Source: Nitrospina sp052156635 (lineage in GTDB: Bacteria; Nitrospinota; Nitrospinia; Nitrospinales; Nitrospinaceae). Taken from it: a stretch of DNA of 64,000 bases. The stretch is from assembly GCF_052156635.1 (NCBI RefSeq), contig NZ_JBQKUO010000002.1, positions 310,001-374,000 of the forward strand, in the 5' to 3' direction. This document shows positions 9,332 to 17,725 of the stretch, piece after piece (positions within the stretch are counted from its first letter, which is position 1; the number at the start of each line of letters is the position of its first letter). Under the pieces are notes generated by a model. That model saw only the letters and a list, made by a program, of their open reading frames with translations, was not told where the DNA came from and did no database searches. Both the position numbers and the translations under genes were made by a program.

Positions 9332-9844
9332 TCATCCTTGTTTGAACACGTCGTCGAGTTCCGTGTGGGCAATGTGGTTGGCGTAGTTGGTGATGGTCTT
9401 GAGCGCGATGATGCCGACGATCTCAAACACCTGACGGCGGTCGATGCCCCAGTCCTCGAACTCACCCAGGTCCTCGGCGGTCAGCCAGCCTTTTTTCTCC
9501 AGTGTGCGGGACGTGGCGTCCACCAGGTGCTGGTCGCGTTCATTTTTAAGCGGCGTTTTGTTTTTGACCGCTTCGACATCTTCATGACTCGCACCGGCTT
9601 TTTTTGCCACCACTCCATGCGCCGCCTTGCAGTAACCGCACCCGTTGTAAGTGGACACCGCGAGGATGACCAGCTGCTTCTCGCGTTCGTTGAGCACGGT
9701 GTCGTTCATGATTTCCGTGCCACTCATGTACAGGTCCAGGGTTTCCGGGCTGATGGCGAGTTCTTTCAAAACATTGGGCACGAAGCCGAAACCTTTTTCG
9801 GCTTTGTCGAGGAGTTCCTGTGCTTTGGTTGTGACTTTTTCCAT
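9332..9844 (-). CDS. AhpD/carboxymuconolactone-decarboxylase-like peroxidase-family protein
   Basis: A 170-aa cytosolic all-alpha protein. The signature ...YNGCGYCKAAHG places the CxxC pair at C69/C72 with a histidine at H76, the arrangement used by AhpD-type alkylhydroperoxidases. Upstream LNEREKQLVILAVS also fits the family. The function is probably thiol-based peroxide or organic hydroperoxide reduction; the partner AhpC is not in the window. It is last in the minus-strand series DUF1844-YkgJ-ADH-AhpD and ends 12 nt from the convergent oxoprolinase gene. Confidence 0.9.
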   Translation of the reverse strand: MEKVTTKAQELLDKAEKGFGFVPNVLKELAISPETLDLYMSGTEIMNDTVLNEREKQLVILAVSTYNGCGYCKAAHGVVAKKAGASHEDVEAVKNKTPLKNERDQHLVDATSRTLEKKGWLTAEDLGEFEDWGIDRRQVFEIVGIIALKTITNYANHIAHTELDDVFKQG

Positions 9845-9952
9845 AACGCCTCCCTGTGTTGCCGGTGAGTATTGGGTTTCTGGATCCGGTCCGTATGAAA
9901 CCCGATTTTGGGAGTTGGTAGTCCGTGAAGCCGAAAACTTACAAATCGAAAT

Positions 9953-10978
9953 TCACTGGCGCCGCATACTGATCACGACCTTGTTTTCGGAGAAGGCGGA
10001 CTCGATGGCTGATTGCGCATTTGTGAGCGGCTGCACGGAGGTAATGAGCGATTTCAAACGGGCCTGGTGTTGTGCGAGAATTTCGACGGCCGGCGCGAAC
10101 GGGCCGCAGCGCGAGCCTTGCACGCACAACTCATCGACCACCAGCTTGGTCATGTCCAACCCTTCGGCGGGCAGGCCACAGGTGGTTTTGGCGGAGATGG
10201 TGCCGCGGGGCCGGACCAGTCCCAGCGCCTGGGCGAATCCTTCAGGCCGGCCGGTGGCGTCGACCACGATGTCGGCACCCAGCCCATCCGTCATGCCGTG
10301 GATCCGGTTGCGGGCGTTTTCCGGAGAGCAGGCCTCCGTGGCGCCGAACCGGAGGGCACGGTCGCGCTTCTCCAGGCTCCGCGAAACGGTCACCACCTTC
10401 AGGTTGTGCACCACGGAAGCGACGAACACGATGAGGATGCCCAGGCGGCCCGGACCCAATACCACGACCACGTCGTTTTCCTTTGGCGGAGTCATGACGA
10501 AGGTCTGCAACGCCGCAGCAAGGGGTTCGATGAGCGTGGCGGCGACAGGATCGATCCCTTCCGGAATTTCGTGGAGAGTGCCTGCGGGAACCACAATCTC
10601 TTCAGCGAACGCGCCGTCTTTCGAGATGATGCCGGTGACGGTGCGGTTCTGGCAGTGGCTGGGGATGTTGCGCTGGCAGGCGCGGCAGGGGGTGGGCGAC
10701 CCGTAGGCAGTGCAGGTGTTGTTGATCTCGGCGGTGACGCGTTTCCCCTTCCATTCAGGGTCCACATTGCCGCCGGTTTCCGTGACGGTGCCGACGAATT
10801 CATGCCCGCAGACGAGCGGCAGGGGCACGGGATAATCGCCGGAGAAGAGAGCCAGGTCGGTGCCGCAAACGCCCGCGTGCTCGACCCCGATCACCACTTC
10901 GCCCGCCCCGGCTTTCGCTTCGGGACGGTCCTGCAGTTCGATGGTTCCGGGCGAAATCAATGTGGCGGCGCGGGGCAT
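9953..10978 (-). CDS. Zinc-dependent alcohol dehydrogenase (MDR family)
   Basis: A 341-aa medium-chain dehydrogenase/reductase. Catalytic-zinc ligands are visible as C38 (GVCGTD) and H59/E60 (CGHEF). The structural-zinc lobe has four cysteines at C89, C98, C101 and C109. A Rossmann motif GPGRLG lies at 175-180, with VVTVSRS following as the NAD(P)-ribose strand. This looks like the threonine/sorbitol dehydrogenase branch, but the alcohol substrate cannot be assigned. It is 108 nt upstream of the AhpD-like gene on the same strand. Confidence 0.92.
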   Translation of the reverse strand: MPRAATLISPGTIELQDRPEAKAGAGEVVIGVEHAGVCGTDLALFSGDYPVPLPLVCGHEFVGTVTETGGNVDPEWKGKRVTAEINNTCTAYGSPTPCRACQRNIPSHCQNRTVTGIISKDGAFAEEIVVPAGTLHEIPEGIDPVAATLIEPLAAALQTFVMTPPKENDVVVVLGPGRLGILIVFVASVVHNLKVVTVSRSLEKRDRALRFGATEACSPENARNRIHGMTDGLGADIVVDATGRPEGFAQALGLVRPRGTISAKTTCGLPAEGLDMTKLVVDELCVQGSRCGPFAPAVEILAQHQARLKSLITSVQPLTNAQSAIESAFSENKVVISMRRQ

Positions 10979-11014
10979 GGTGCGGCCTCCGGTTGCGGTG
11001 TGATGGATCGGCGA

Positions 11015-11746
11015 TTACTTTTTTCTCTTTTTTTTCTGCTTCTGTTTCCAGACCAGCAGCCAGTGCTGGATGAGCCGCAGTTTCTGCGAACCGGTGAACT
11101 TGCGGCGTTTGAACTTGGGTGTCTGTTCGTACTGCAGGCGCGCGATGACCGTCGGCGCCACGGCTTCCTCGATCACCGCACCGCGTTGGGCGTGCTCCAG
11201 TTTTTTGGAGTCGCACACCTCGCGGAACGCCACCATGGTGCGGCAGTCCAGCGGCCGGTTCTCGTGAATGGCGCAACTCTGGTCCTCTTCCAGAAACGGG
11301 CAGGGCTGGTTGATGACCATGGTGTACCAGTCCACCTTGTCCGGATCGACACCAGACTCCAGCGTTTTCTCCACCTTGTGCATGCTTTTCCCGGCGCGTT
11401 CGATGATGGCATCGAGATCGACGCCTTTCCGGCGCGCGGCGTTCACCATCTCTTCCCATTCCAGTTCGGTGATCATGACGCCGGTGTGACAGCAGTGGGC
11501 GCATCCCTTCTGGCAGGTGAGCGGAGGTGCTTTTTCCTCGTAAGCGCGGTCGAGAATTTTCCACAATGCCTGGATGGGGGGAATCTTTTCCTGCTTCGCC
11601 AGCGCCTTTGCGCCTTCCAGCAGGTGTTCGTAGGCGTACTGGATTTCCGCTTCGGCGTATTTTTGCTGGATGTACCGGCGCAGGTCTTCCGGGTCGGTCA
11701 TGCCGTAAAGGTAAATGCCGTTGTGGTCGGCGAACTGGGTGGTCAT
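11015..11746 (-). CDS. YkgJ family cysteine-cluster protein
   Basis: A 243-aa protein with the zinc/iron-chelating CxxCxxxCC pattern: TCQKGCAHCC near residues 77-87, then CPFLEEDQSCAIHENRPLDCR (about 149-169), which supplies the remaining cysteines. The C terminus is strongly basic (KQKQKKKRKK). The family is widespread but its biochemical role is not settled. The N-terminal 70 residues are alpha-helical and not part of the core family domain. It lies between DUF1844 and the alcohol dehydrogenase gene with short spacers. Confidence 0.88.
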   Translation of the reverse strand: MTTQFADHNGIYLYGMTDPEDLRRYIQQKYAEAEIQYAYEHLLEGAKALAKQEKIPPIQALWKILDRAYEEKAPPLTCQKGCAHCCHTGVMITELEWEEMVNAARRKGVDLDAIIERAGKSMHKVEKTLESGVDPDKVDWYTMVINQPCPFLEEDQSCAIHENRPLDCRTMVAFREVCDSKKLEHAQRGAVIEEAVAPTVIARLQYEQTPKFKRRKFTGSQKLRLIQHWLLVWKQKQKKKRKK

Positions 11747-11829
11747 CGTGTGGTTCCTGTGGTTGCGTTATGTCTTCAAGATACCATCCGGGGTAGAAGC
11801 GGGGCAACCGGCGAAGTGGGCCATGAAAA

Positions 11830-12270
11830 TCAGGGGGAGGGTGCCTGGCCTTTTTTCTGCTTGGCGATGTATTTCATTTGCAGTTCATAAATCAACTGCT
11901 CCAGCAGTTTCTGTTCCTCGTGATCGAGGTTGTTCTGCGTTTTGGCCTTGAGCATGGTGAGGATGTCGATGGTCTGCTGGACCGCGGGCAGGTTTTCCTG
12001 GGTCTGGCCCGTCATCGGATCGGGAATGTCGCCCAGATAATAAAAGGCGGATGAGGTGAGTGACAGCACGAAGGTCGAGAAATTGATCTCCATCTGCCCC
12101 TGTGGGTCGTGCGCGTGGGAGTCCTCCTGGTCTGCGTGCTTCTGGGCCTCTTTCTCCTGTTCCTTTTTGATTTGCTGTTCCTGTTGCTGGTTGTCCTCCT
12201 CAGACAAGCGGGAGGACCGGCGGTCCTGGAAACTGAAACTGCTTTCTTCCTTTTCTTCGTCTTTGCTCAT
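11830..12270 (-). CDS. DUF1844 domain-containing protein
   Basis: A 146-aa protein. The first 60 residues are a charged, Q/E/K-rich, probably disordered or coiled-coil segment. The conserved DUF1844 core begins at INFSTFVLSLTSSAFYYLGDIPDP and continues with AVQQTIDILTMLKAKTQNNLDHEEQKLLEQLIYELQ. No catalytic motif is evident and the function is unknown. It is the first gene of the minus-strand cluster that runs to 9332 and is divergent from the TatT gene. Confidence 0.87.
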   Translation of the reverse strand: MSKDEEKEESSFSFQDRRSSRLSEEDNQQQEQQIKKEQEKEAQKHADQEDSHAHDPQGQMEINFSTFVLSLTSSAFYYLGDIPDPMTGQTQENLPAVQQTIDILTMLKAKTQNNLDHEEQKLLEQLIYELQMKYIAKQKKGQAPSP

Positions 12271-12461
12271 GGCAGAACCCCTGATAAACGGTTTGAAGGA
12301 ACCGGCTTGGAAGGTTGGGCCAAACGGGCGCGACCTGATTCCGGGTCGACGCTCCGGACGCTTTCCCTAGTAAAATTAAAACATAGCAATATGGCGGATT
12401 CATGTCAAAACAAAGCTGTTGTGTTGTTGCGGCGCATTCGTTTTGTTATCATTTCAGGACT

Positions 12462-13325
12462 ATGGCATACCGATTTCTCGCGTTGGCGATTGTTCTGCTT
12501 TTCTTTCAGGCCTGCACACCCCGCCAGATGGTTCTCCGCATGGCCTCTCCATTGTTCGAAGGCCAGGTGGCAGCGCTCAACGAGGAGCCCGACCCCAAGC
12601 TGGCCGAAAGCGCCATCCCCGCCAGCCTCAAGATGATGGAAGGACTGGTGAAGGCCGATCCCGAAAACGCCTCCTATCATCACAAACTGGCGGAAGGGTT
12701 CTGCGGTTACGCCTTCAGTTTCGTTGAAGGCAATGACAACCGACGCGCCTCCGACCTGTATCTGCGCGGACGCAACCACGCCGTGCGGTCGCTTATCCTG
12801 AACGGCGCTCCGGAGAACCTCCTGCAACTGCCGCCGGACGAATTCAAGTCCGCACTTGAGAACCTGGACAGGGAAACTCTCCCGGGCCTGTTCTGGACGG
12901 GCCAGTGCTGGGGCGCGTGGCTGATGTTCAACCTCACCGACATCGAAGCCCTCGCGGCGTTCCCGAAGGTGGAAGCGATGATGCGGCGGGTCCTGGAGTG
13001 GGACGAAACGTTTCATTTTGCCGGGCCGCACTTGTTCTTCGGGGGATTTTATGGGGCGCGCTCGCCCATGCTGGGCGGCAAACCGGAGCAGGCGAGGCAA
13101 CATTTCGAGCGCGCCCTCGAGCTGACCGAACACAAATACCTGATCATTCAGGTGATGTACGCCAAAACCTTGGCGGTGCAGACGCAGGACAAGGAACTGT
13201 ATACCCGGCTTTTGGATGAAGTGGTCGAGACGCCGGAAGGCGTGTTGCCCGGTCAGCGCCTCGCCAACGAGGTGGCGCGCCTGAAAGCAAAACAACTTCT
13301 GGAGGATGTGGATGTTCTTTTCTGA
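12462..13325 (+). CDS. TatT-like TPR lipoprotein of TRAP transporter system
   Basis: 287 aa from the ATG at 12462. This start gives a lipoprotein signal (MAYRFLALAIVLLFFQAC, lipobox FQAC), whereas the longer frame from 12402 buries it. The body is alpha-helical and TPR-like (ASYHHKLAEGFCGYAFSFV, KPEQARQHFERALEL). This composition and the adjacent periplasmic TRAP solute-binding gene match the TatT/TatP pair of tetratricopeptide-associated TRAP systems, where TatT trimers dock the binding protein. The gene overlaps or abuts the downstream dctP-type gene by about 14 nt. Confidence 0.82.
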   Translation: MAYRFLALAIVLLFFQACTPRQMVLRMASPLFEGQVAALNEEPDPKLAESAIPASLKMMEGLVKADPENASYHHKLAEGFCGYAFSFVEGNDNRRASDLYLRGRNHAVRSLILNGAPENLLQLPPDEFKSALENLDRETLPGLFWTGQCWGAWLMFNLTDIEALAAFPKVEAMMRRVLEWDETFHFAGPHLFFGGFYGARSPMLGGKPEQARQHFERALELTEHKYLIIQVMYAKTLAVQTQDKELYTRLLDEVVETPEGVLPGQRLANEVARLKAKQLLEDVDVLF

Positions 13326-14391
13326 TCGAAGCGACGGCAACGCAACCCCCCCGGCCCCACGCGCGAAACGCACGCGGTTTCTGTGCGTCGCCTGCGGCAT
13401 TCTCGCGTCCCTGCTGTTTGCGCTGGTGATGTGGACCGTGCAGGCCACCCCGGTTCACGCCAAGACATTTATCAAACTGTCCACCCTGGCACCGGAAGGG
13501 TCGTCGTGGATGAATCGCATGAACGAGCTGGCGGCGGAAGTCGAGAAGGCGACCGACGGCGAGGTGGCGTTCAAGTTTTATCCCGGCGGCGTGTCCGGCG
13601 ACGAGATCGACGTCATCCGCAAAATGCGCATCGGGCAGGTGCATGCGGCGGGTTTCACCGGCGTCGGGCTGGGGGAAATCCTGCCGGAAGTGCGCGTGCT
13701 CGACCTGCCGTTCCTGTTTCGGAACGACAAGGAAATCGAACATGTGTATGAACGCATGACGGGTTATTTTTCCAAACAATTCGAGAAGGAAGGGTACGTA
13801 TTGCTCGGCTGGGTGCCGGTGGGATGGATTCATTTTTTCTCGCAGAAACCAATCGAACAGGTCGGTGACCTGCAGGACAAAAAAGCCTGGATGTGGGAGG
13901 GCGACCCGCTGGTGCAGGAAACCTACAAGCACCTGGGCGTCACACCCCTGCCCATGTCCATCACCGATGTTCTGCTTTCACTGCAGACGGGCATGCTGGA
14001 CACCCTGTACGCTTCACCCGTCGGGGCGCTGGCATTGCAATGGTTCACAAAAGTAAGTTACATGTCGGAGCTTCGTATGGGCAATGCCACCGGTGCGGTG
14101 CTCATGTCGAAACGCCAGTTCCGAAAGCTGTCCGACGCGCATCAGAAAGCGGTACGGGAGATCAGCGCCAAGCATTTAAAGAAACTGGTTCAGCAGGTGC
14201 AGAAGGACAACGACAAGGCCATTGAGGTGATGAAAAAAAACGGGCTGAAAGTGGCGCCCATGCCCTCGGATGCCGAACGGCAGAAGTTTTTTGATGTGGG
14301 GGAGAAGGTACGGAAAGGTCTTGTCGGCAAACTGTTCGATCAGAAGTTACTGGATATGGTTCTTGACCACCTGGATGAACTTCGTTCCTGA
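13312..14391 (+). CDS. TRAP transporter solute-binding protein (DctP/TatP type)
   Basis: 359 aa from the ATG at 13312. GGAGG lies 6 nt upstream of this codon, whereas the ATG at 13306 would abut it. A signal or anchor segment (CVACGILASLLFALVMWTVQ) precedes a DctP fold: FIKLSTLAPEGSSWMNRMNELAAEVEK, then FYPGGVSGDEIDVIRKMRIGQVHAAGFTGVGLGEI and LDLPFLFRN. The conserved arginine region of the C1-specific DctP family is not obvious, so the ligand may not be a simple dicarboxylate. The DctQ/DctM membrane subunits are not encoded next to it, as the following gene is convergent. Confidence 0.88.
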   Translation: MFFSDRSDGNATPPAPRAKRTRFLCVACGILASLLFALVMWTVQATPVHAKTFIKLSTLAPEGSSWMNRMNELAAEVEKATDGEVAFKFYPGGVSGDEIDVIRKMRIGQVHAAGFTGVGLGEILPEVRVLDLPFLFRNDKEIEHVYERMTGYFSKQFEKEGYVLLGWVPVGWIHFFSQKPIEQVGDLQDKKAWMWEGDPLVQETYKHLGVTPLPMSITDVLLSLQTGMLDTLYASPVGALALQWFTKVSYMSELRMGNATGAVLMSKRQFRKLSDAHQKAVREISAKHLKKLVQQVQKDNDKAIEVMKKNGLKVAPMPSDAERQKFFDVGEKVRKGLVGKLFDQKLLDMVLDHLDELRS

Positions 14392-14397
14392 AGCCCC

Positions 14398-16050
14398 TCA
14401 CCGGTCGGCAAGTTTGACCGCCGCCCAGTCGCCCAGCTTCTCGCGGTTTATTTTAGCATTGTGCCGGATGTCTACCGGAAAACCCGGGTGAAACAGCACC
14501 ATGTCGATGGGTCTCGTGACCGGGTTGCCTGAGCCCAGTTCCAGGAGTTCCGCCAGCAAACGAGTCTTCGTCGCCGGGTCCTTGATGGACGGGGGATCGT
14601 TCAATTCGACCACGACAACTGGAATCTGCTGGCCTTTGTTTCCAACCCCGACCAATGCCGACCGCCTCACCTGGGGGTGGCGGTTGAAGATGGCCTCGCA
14701 CATGATGGTGAACAGTGGCCCCGCCTCCGTTTCGATCCGGTGACTTTTCCTGCCGCAGAACCACAACCGGCCCTGCTCATCCAGGTATCCCACATCACCC
14801 ATACGGTGCCAGAGACGTTCCCCGTCTTTGATTTTTGATTTGCGGTTGGCATCCTCCAGGGACACATACCGGTGTGTCACCCAGGGGGCCGTGACCGCAA
14901 TTTCACCAATGGTCCCCGCGGGAGTTTCCAGCGAGGCATCCCATTGCGGGATGGCGTCGTCAGTGATGCCCAGAATTTTGAGTTTCACTCCTTCCACCGG
15001 CTTGCCGACGCAGGTTCCCGCACCTTCCTGCGTGTGCTGCCAGGTTTCGTCCACCACCTCCCGCCGTTCGATCGAACATACCGGCAGGGCTTCCGTCGCG
15101 CCGTAGGGGGTGTGGACTTTTGCGTCGGGAGCCAGAATGCGGTCGAATCGTTCGAGTAACGATCCCGGCACCGGCGCCCCGGCGATCAGGATGCGTTTCA
15201 GCGGTTCCAGGTTTCGGCCGTGTTCGATGCAATACTTTGTCACCGTGTCCCACAGGGCGGGCGACCCGAAACTGCTGGTGATGTTGAATTGTTTTATGGG
15301 GCCGAGGATGTTTTCCGGGTTCACCTTTGCCGGGCGGGTGGGGTCCATGTCCGGCAGAACGCAGGTCATTCCGAGGCCCACGCCGAACAGGCCGAACAAC
15401 GGAAATGTCGGCAGGTCCACTTCGCCAATGGTGATGCCGTAGAGCTGTTTTATATTTTCGACCTGCAGGGTAAACATCCGATGCGTGTAAAGCACGCCCT
15501 TGGGCGGTCCCGTACTGCCGCTGGTGAACAGGATGGCCGCCGGGTCGTCCGGGCGGGTCGCAACCGGGACCGCATCACGGCGGCCACGAGCGCGCAGGGA
15601 CCGCAGGGTGATCCCGCTCCACAACCAGCGTCTTCCCACCGTCACCCATTGTGTGACCGATTTGAAATGCCTGCGGTACACCAGCCTTGCGAGATGAGCC
15701 TTGGGCACGCCGATGAACCCGGTCGGCGCCACGTTCTCGATACTGGTCAGCACCTGTTTGCGGTCGAGGCCGGGATCGATCAGCACCGGAACCGCTCCAA
15801 TGCGGAACAGCGCGAAAGTAAGGGTGACGAATTCGATGCCGAACGGCACCATCACCAGCACCCGGTCGCCGTGGGCAAGCCCGGACTGGCGCAGTCCGTC
15901 TGCAAGCCGGTGCGTTTCGCGTTGCAGTTGGCGAAAGGTGATGCGTCGGCAACTGTCGGCGCGCGGCACCACCAGGGCATCGCGGTTGGGAACGGTTGTG
16001 GCCAGGTGATCGACCAGGCTGGCGATGTTTTCCACGGAAGGAGTGGTCAT
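14398..16050 (-). CDS. AMP-dependent acyl ligase, OleC-like (beta-lactone synthetase type)
   Basis: A 550-aa ANL-superfamily enzyme. The adenylation P-loop reads LFTSGSTGPPKG (about 192-203). The segments VDLPTFPLFGLFGVGLGMTCVLPDMDPTRPA, GSPALWDT, GRLWFCGRKSHR and FPVDIRHNAKINREKL are those I associate with OleC of the long-chain olefin pathway, which closes beta-hydroxy acids to beta-lactones. No oleA, oleB or oleD is in the window, so a general fatty-acid ligase remains possible. Its ATG lies 1 nt beyond the stop of the DnaA-domain gene, indicating coupling. Confidence 0.85.
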   Translation of the reverse strand: MTTPSVENIASLVDHLATTVPNRDALVVPRADSCRRITFRQLQRETHRLADGLRQSGLAHGDRVLVMVPFGIEFVTLTFALFRIGAVPVLIDPGLDRKQVLTSIENVAPTGFIGVPKAHLARLVYRRHFKSVTQWVTVGRRWLWSGITLRSLRARGRRDAVPVATRPDDPAAILFTSGSTGPPKGVLYTHRMFTLQVENIKQLYGITIGEVDLPTFPLFGLFGVGLGMTCVLPDMDPTRPAKVNPENILGPIKQFNITSSFGSPALWDTVTKYCIEHGRNLEPLKRILIAGAPVPGSLLERFDRILAPDAKVHTPYGATEALPVCSIERREVVDETWQHTQEGAGTCVGKPVEGVKLKILGITDDAIPQWDASLETPAGTIGEIAVTAPWVTHRYVSLEDANRKSKIKDGERLWHRMGDVGYLDEQGRLWFCGRKSHRIETEAGPLFTIMCEAIFNRHPQVRRSALVGVGNKGQQIPVVVVELNDPPSIKDPATKTRLLAELLELGSGNPVTRPIDMVLFHPGFPVDIRHNAKINREKLGDWAAVKLADR

Positions 16051-16051
16051 G

Positions 16052-16798
16052 TCATGTGTCCTGCAGTCCGAGGGCCGCTTTGACCAGTGGCAGGGTGACC
16101 TTCTGCCTGCGCGCCAGGGATTCCGTGTTGATGCGGGACACAGCGTTTTTGATCGATGAAAAGTCGCGCGGCAGACGGGTGAGCAGATAGTGCGTGATTT
16201 TATCCGGAATTTCCAGGTTCATGTCCTGCCCGAGCTTTTTGACCAGCTGCCCGGTGGTGGCGTCGTCGATCGGTCCCAGCTCCGCCGTCACGCCCCATTG
16301 GAAACGCGAGCGCAGGTAACTTTCGGTATCAGGCAGGCGGTTGGGGGCAGTGCGCCCGGCAAAAACAATTCGTTTGTCGTGCTCACGGCGCGTATTGAAA
16401 ACCAGGTACAGCCTCTCTTGCGCTTCGGTGTGGCCCGCAATGCGGTCCATGTCATCCATCAGCAGCAGATCCACCGTTTCAAGAGGAGCGAGGGCCGCTT
16501 CGTTCGATTTCTCGCCGCCAGCCACGGTTGCAAGGAAATCGTCGCAATGAATGTAAAGGGCGGATTGGGTTTGGGAAGCAAGGTTGCCGGCGGCCATCAA
16601 CAGGTGGGTTTTTCCGAGTCCTGCCGCGCCTGCAATGAACAGGCTTTGCGAGGGAGCGGTGCCGGGCGTGGAAAACTGCCGGGCTGTGGTGAAGGCAAAG
16701 TCCGAACCTGTGGAAAGAATGAAATTGTCGAAGGTGTATTCCGGATGAACGGGAAAATTGAGAATACGTTGTCGGTTGCTGGAATCCTGACGAGACAT
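16052..16798 (-). CDS. DnaA ATPase-domain protein (Hda/DnaA-like)
   Basis: 248 aa from the ATG at 16798; a TTG 48 nt further upstream would add a non-homologous tail. It has the DnaA AAA+ core: YTFDNFILSTGSDFAF, Walker A GAAGLGKTHLL, Walker B LLLMDDMDRI and an arginine-containing LRSRFQWGVTAEL box. It lacks the domain I and the C-terminal domain IV helix-turn-helix of full DnaA. The closest known architecture is Hda or an orphan DnaA-domain protein, which modulates replication initiation. The chromosomal dnaA itself is not in the window. It is linked to the lipoprotein upstream and the OleC-like gene downstream. Confidence 0.8.
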   Translation of the reverse strand: MSRQDSSNRQRILNFPVHPEYTFDNFILSTGSDFAFTTARQFSTPGTAPSQSLFIAGAAGLGKTHLLMAAGNLASQTQSALYIHCDDFLATVAGGEKSNEAALAPLETVDLLLMDDMDRIAGHTEAQERLYLVFNTRREHDKRIVFAGRTAPNRLPDTESYLRSRFQWGVTAELGPIDDATTGQLVKKLGQDMNLEIPDKITHYLLTRLPRDFSSIKNAVSRINTESLARRQKVTLPLVKAALGLQDT

Positions 16799-16903
16799 GG
16801 AGCGTTGCCTCAGGGCCTCAAAACCCGTTCGATGGATACGAATCAAGGGCGGGCCCGTCTCATGAAAATGACCGTCCCCGTGTGGCCCGGAATGGCTGGA
16901 AAT

Positions 16904-17341
16904 TTATTTGGGGCCGATCTGGATTTCAATGTGTGTCTTGCCGAGGTGGGACGGCGTCACGCTGACCGTACAGACCTGGCCCTTGCGCTGGTAAAGCATG
17001 ATGCGGGTGTCGTGCTCCACAATCTGGAGGGGTGTCCAGCCGTTCTGCACCATCTCGGTACGAAAGTAATCCACTACATCCTCGGTCTTGTTCCAGACGG
17101 AAAATACCAGCCTGCCCACTTTGATATCACCGCTTCCCGATTCGTAGATGAACGTTTTGCCCCGGTCGAGCTCAATGCCTTTCGGGATGGGGACGCTGGG
17201 AAACTGCATGGCCACCGACGGCGGCGGGGATTGTTCCGGTGCGGGGCCGGTGGCTTTCTTCGGCGTGTCCGCGCAACCGGTGAGGCCCAGAAGGGCAAAA
17301 ACGGCGGTGGCGACAAGGGTCCGTTGGATCGATTCAGTCAT
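16904..17341 (-). CDS. Putative lipoprotein, unknown function
   Basis: 145 aa with an N-terminal lipoprotein signal (TLVATAVFALLGLTGC, lipobox LTGC). A short Pro-rich linker (about 30-45) is followed by a compact domain containing GRLVFSVWNKTEDVVDYFRTEMVQNGWTPL and a C-terminal strand pair. I recognise this as a recurring pattern in small lipoproteins but cannot assign a named family or activity. Its ATG overlaps the stop of the DUF2065 gene by 8 nt, so the two are translationally coupled. Confidence 0.75.
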   Translation of the reverse strand: MTESIQRTLVATAVFALLGLTGCADTPKKATGPAPEQSPPPSVAMQFPSVPIPKGIELDRGKTFIYESGSGDIKVGRLVFSVWNKTEDVVDYFRTEMVQNGWTPLQIVEHDTRIMLYQRKGQVCTVSVTPSHLGKTHIEIQIGPK

Positions 17342-17534
17342 TGGAATACATTAACCTCCCAAAATATACGACGACCAGCCCCAGAACGATAATGACAAAC
17401 CCCAGGCCGCGCAGCACACCGTTTTCAATGGATGGAATCTTTGCAGCCAGGGCTTTGACTTGATCCGGAAAACAGAAATAAGGGATGCCTTCAAAAATCA
17501 TCATCAGTCCGATGGCGGTGAGGAACAGGCTCAT
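17334..17534 (-). CDS. DUF2065 (YjeT-like) small membrane protein
   Basis: 66 aa from the ATG at 17534. Two transmembrane segments are evident: MSLFLTAIGLMMIFEGIPYF and GLGFVIIVLGLVVVYFG, joined by a loop with FPDQVKALAAKIPS. This is the DUF2065 family, often found near membrane proteases of the HflKC/HtrA type. Here two HtrA genes lie just beyond the divergent intergenic region. GGTGG sits 7-8 nt before the start. Its ATG also overlaps the stop of a short upstream ORF in an ATGA arrangement. Confidence 0.85.
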   Translation of the reverse strand: MSLFLTAIGLMMIFEGIPYFCFPDQVKALAAKIPSIENGVLRGLGFVIIVLGLVVVYFGRLMYSND

Positions 17535-17725
17535 GGCGTGTCCACCGTGGAGAGCTCCTGTCTCGTCATGGTTGGGGCAAGGATGGGCGCCTCCCGTGTC
17601 TTGCGGATGCAAGCTGAGACCACCCCGATTTCAAAATGGTTGGCTATCAGGTTGCGGGTTGACCGGAACATCCCCCGGAGATGTTCCGCCGATAGTCGTT
17701 TTTGATTATCTTTGATCCCATCCAT
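17531..17725 (-). CDS. Possible small upstream ORF coupled to DUF2065
   Basis: A 64-codon frame that ends exactly in an ATGA overlap with the DUF2065 start, the usual signature of translational coupling. The peptide is basic in its middle (RSTRNLIANHF) with no signal or membrane segment and no family I recognise. No Shine-Dalgarno is visible upstream of its ATG at 17725. The overlap is suggestive but could be chance. Confidence 0.25.
   Translation of the reverse strand: MDGIKDNQKRLSAEHLRGMFRSTRNLIANHFEIGVVSACIRKTREAPILAPTMTRQELSTVDTP

Noticed and set aside
10013..11890. 625-codon plus-strand frame opposite the alcohol dehydrogenase and YkgJ genes
   Set aside because: Antisense to proteins with conserved zinc and cysteine motifs; no domain or sensible composition.
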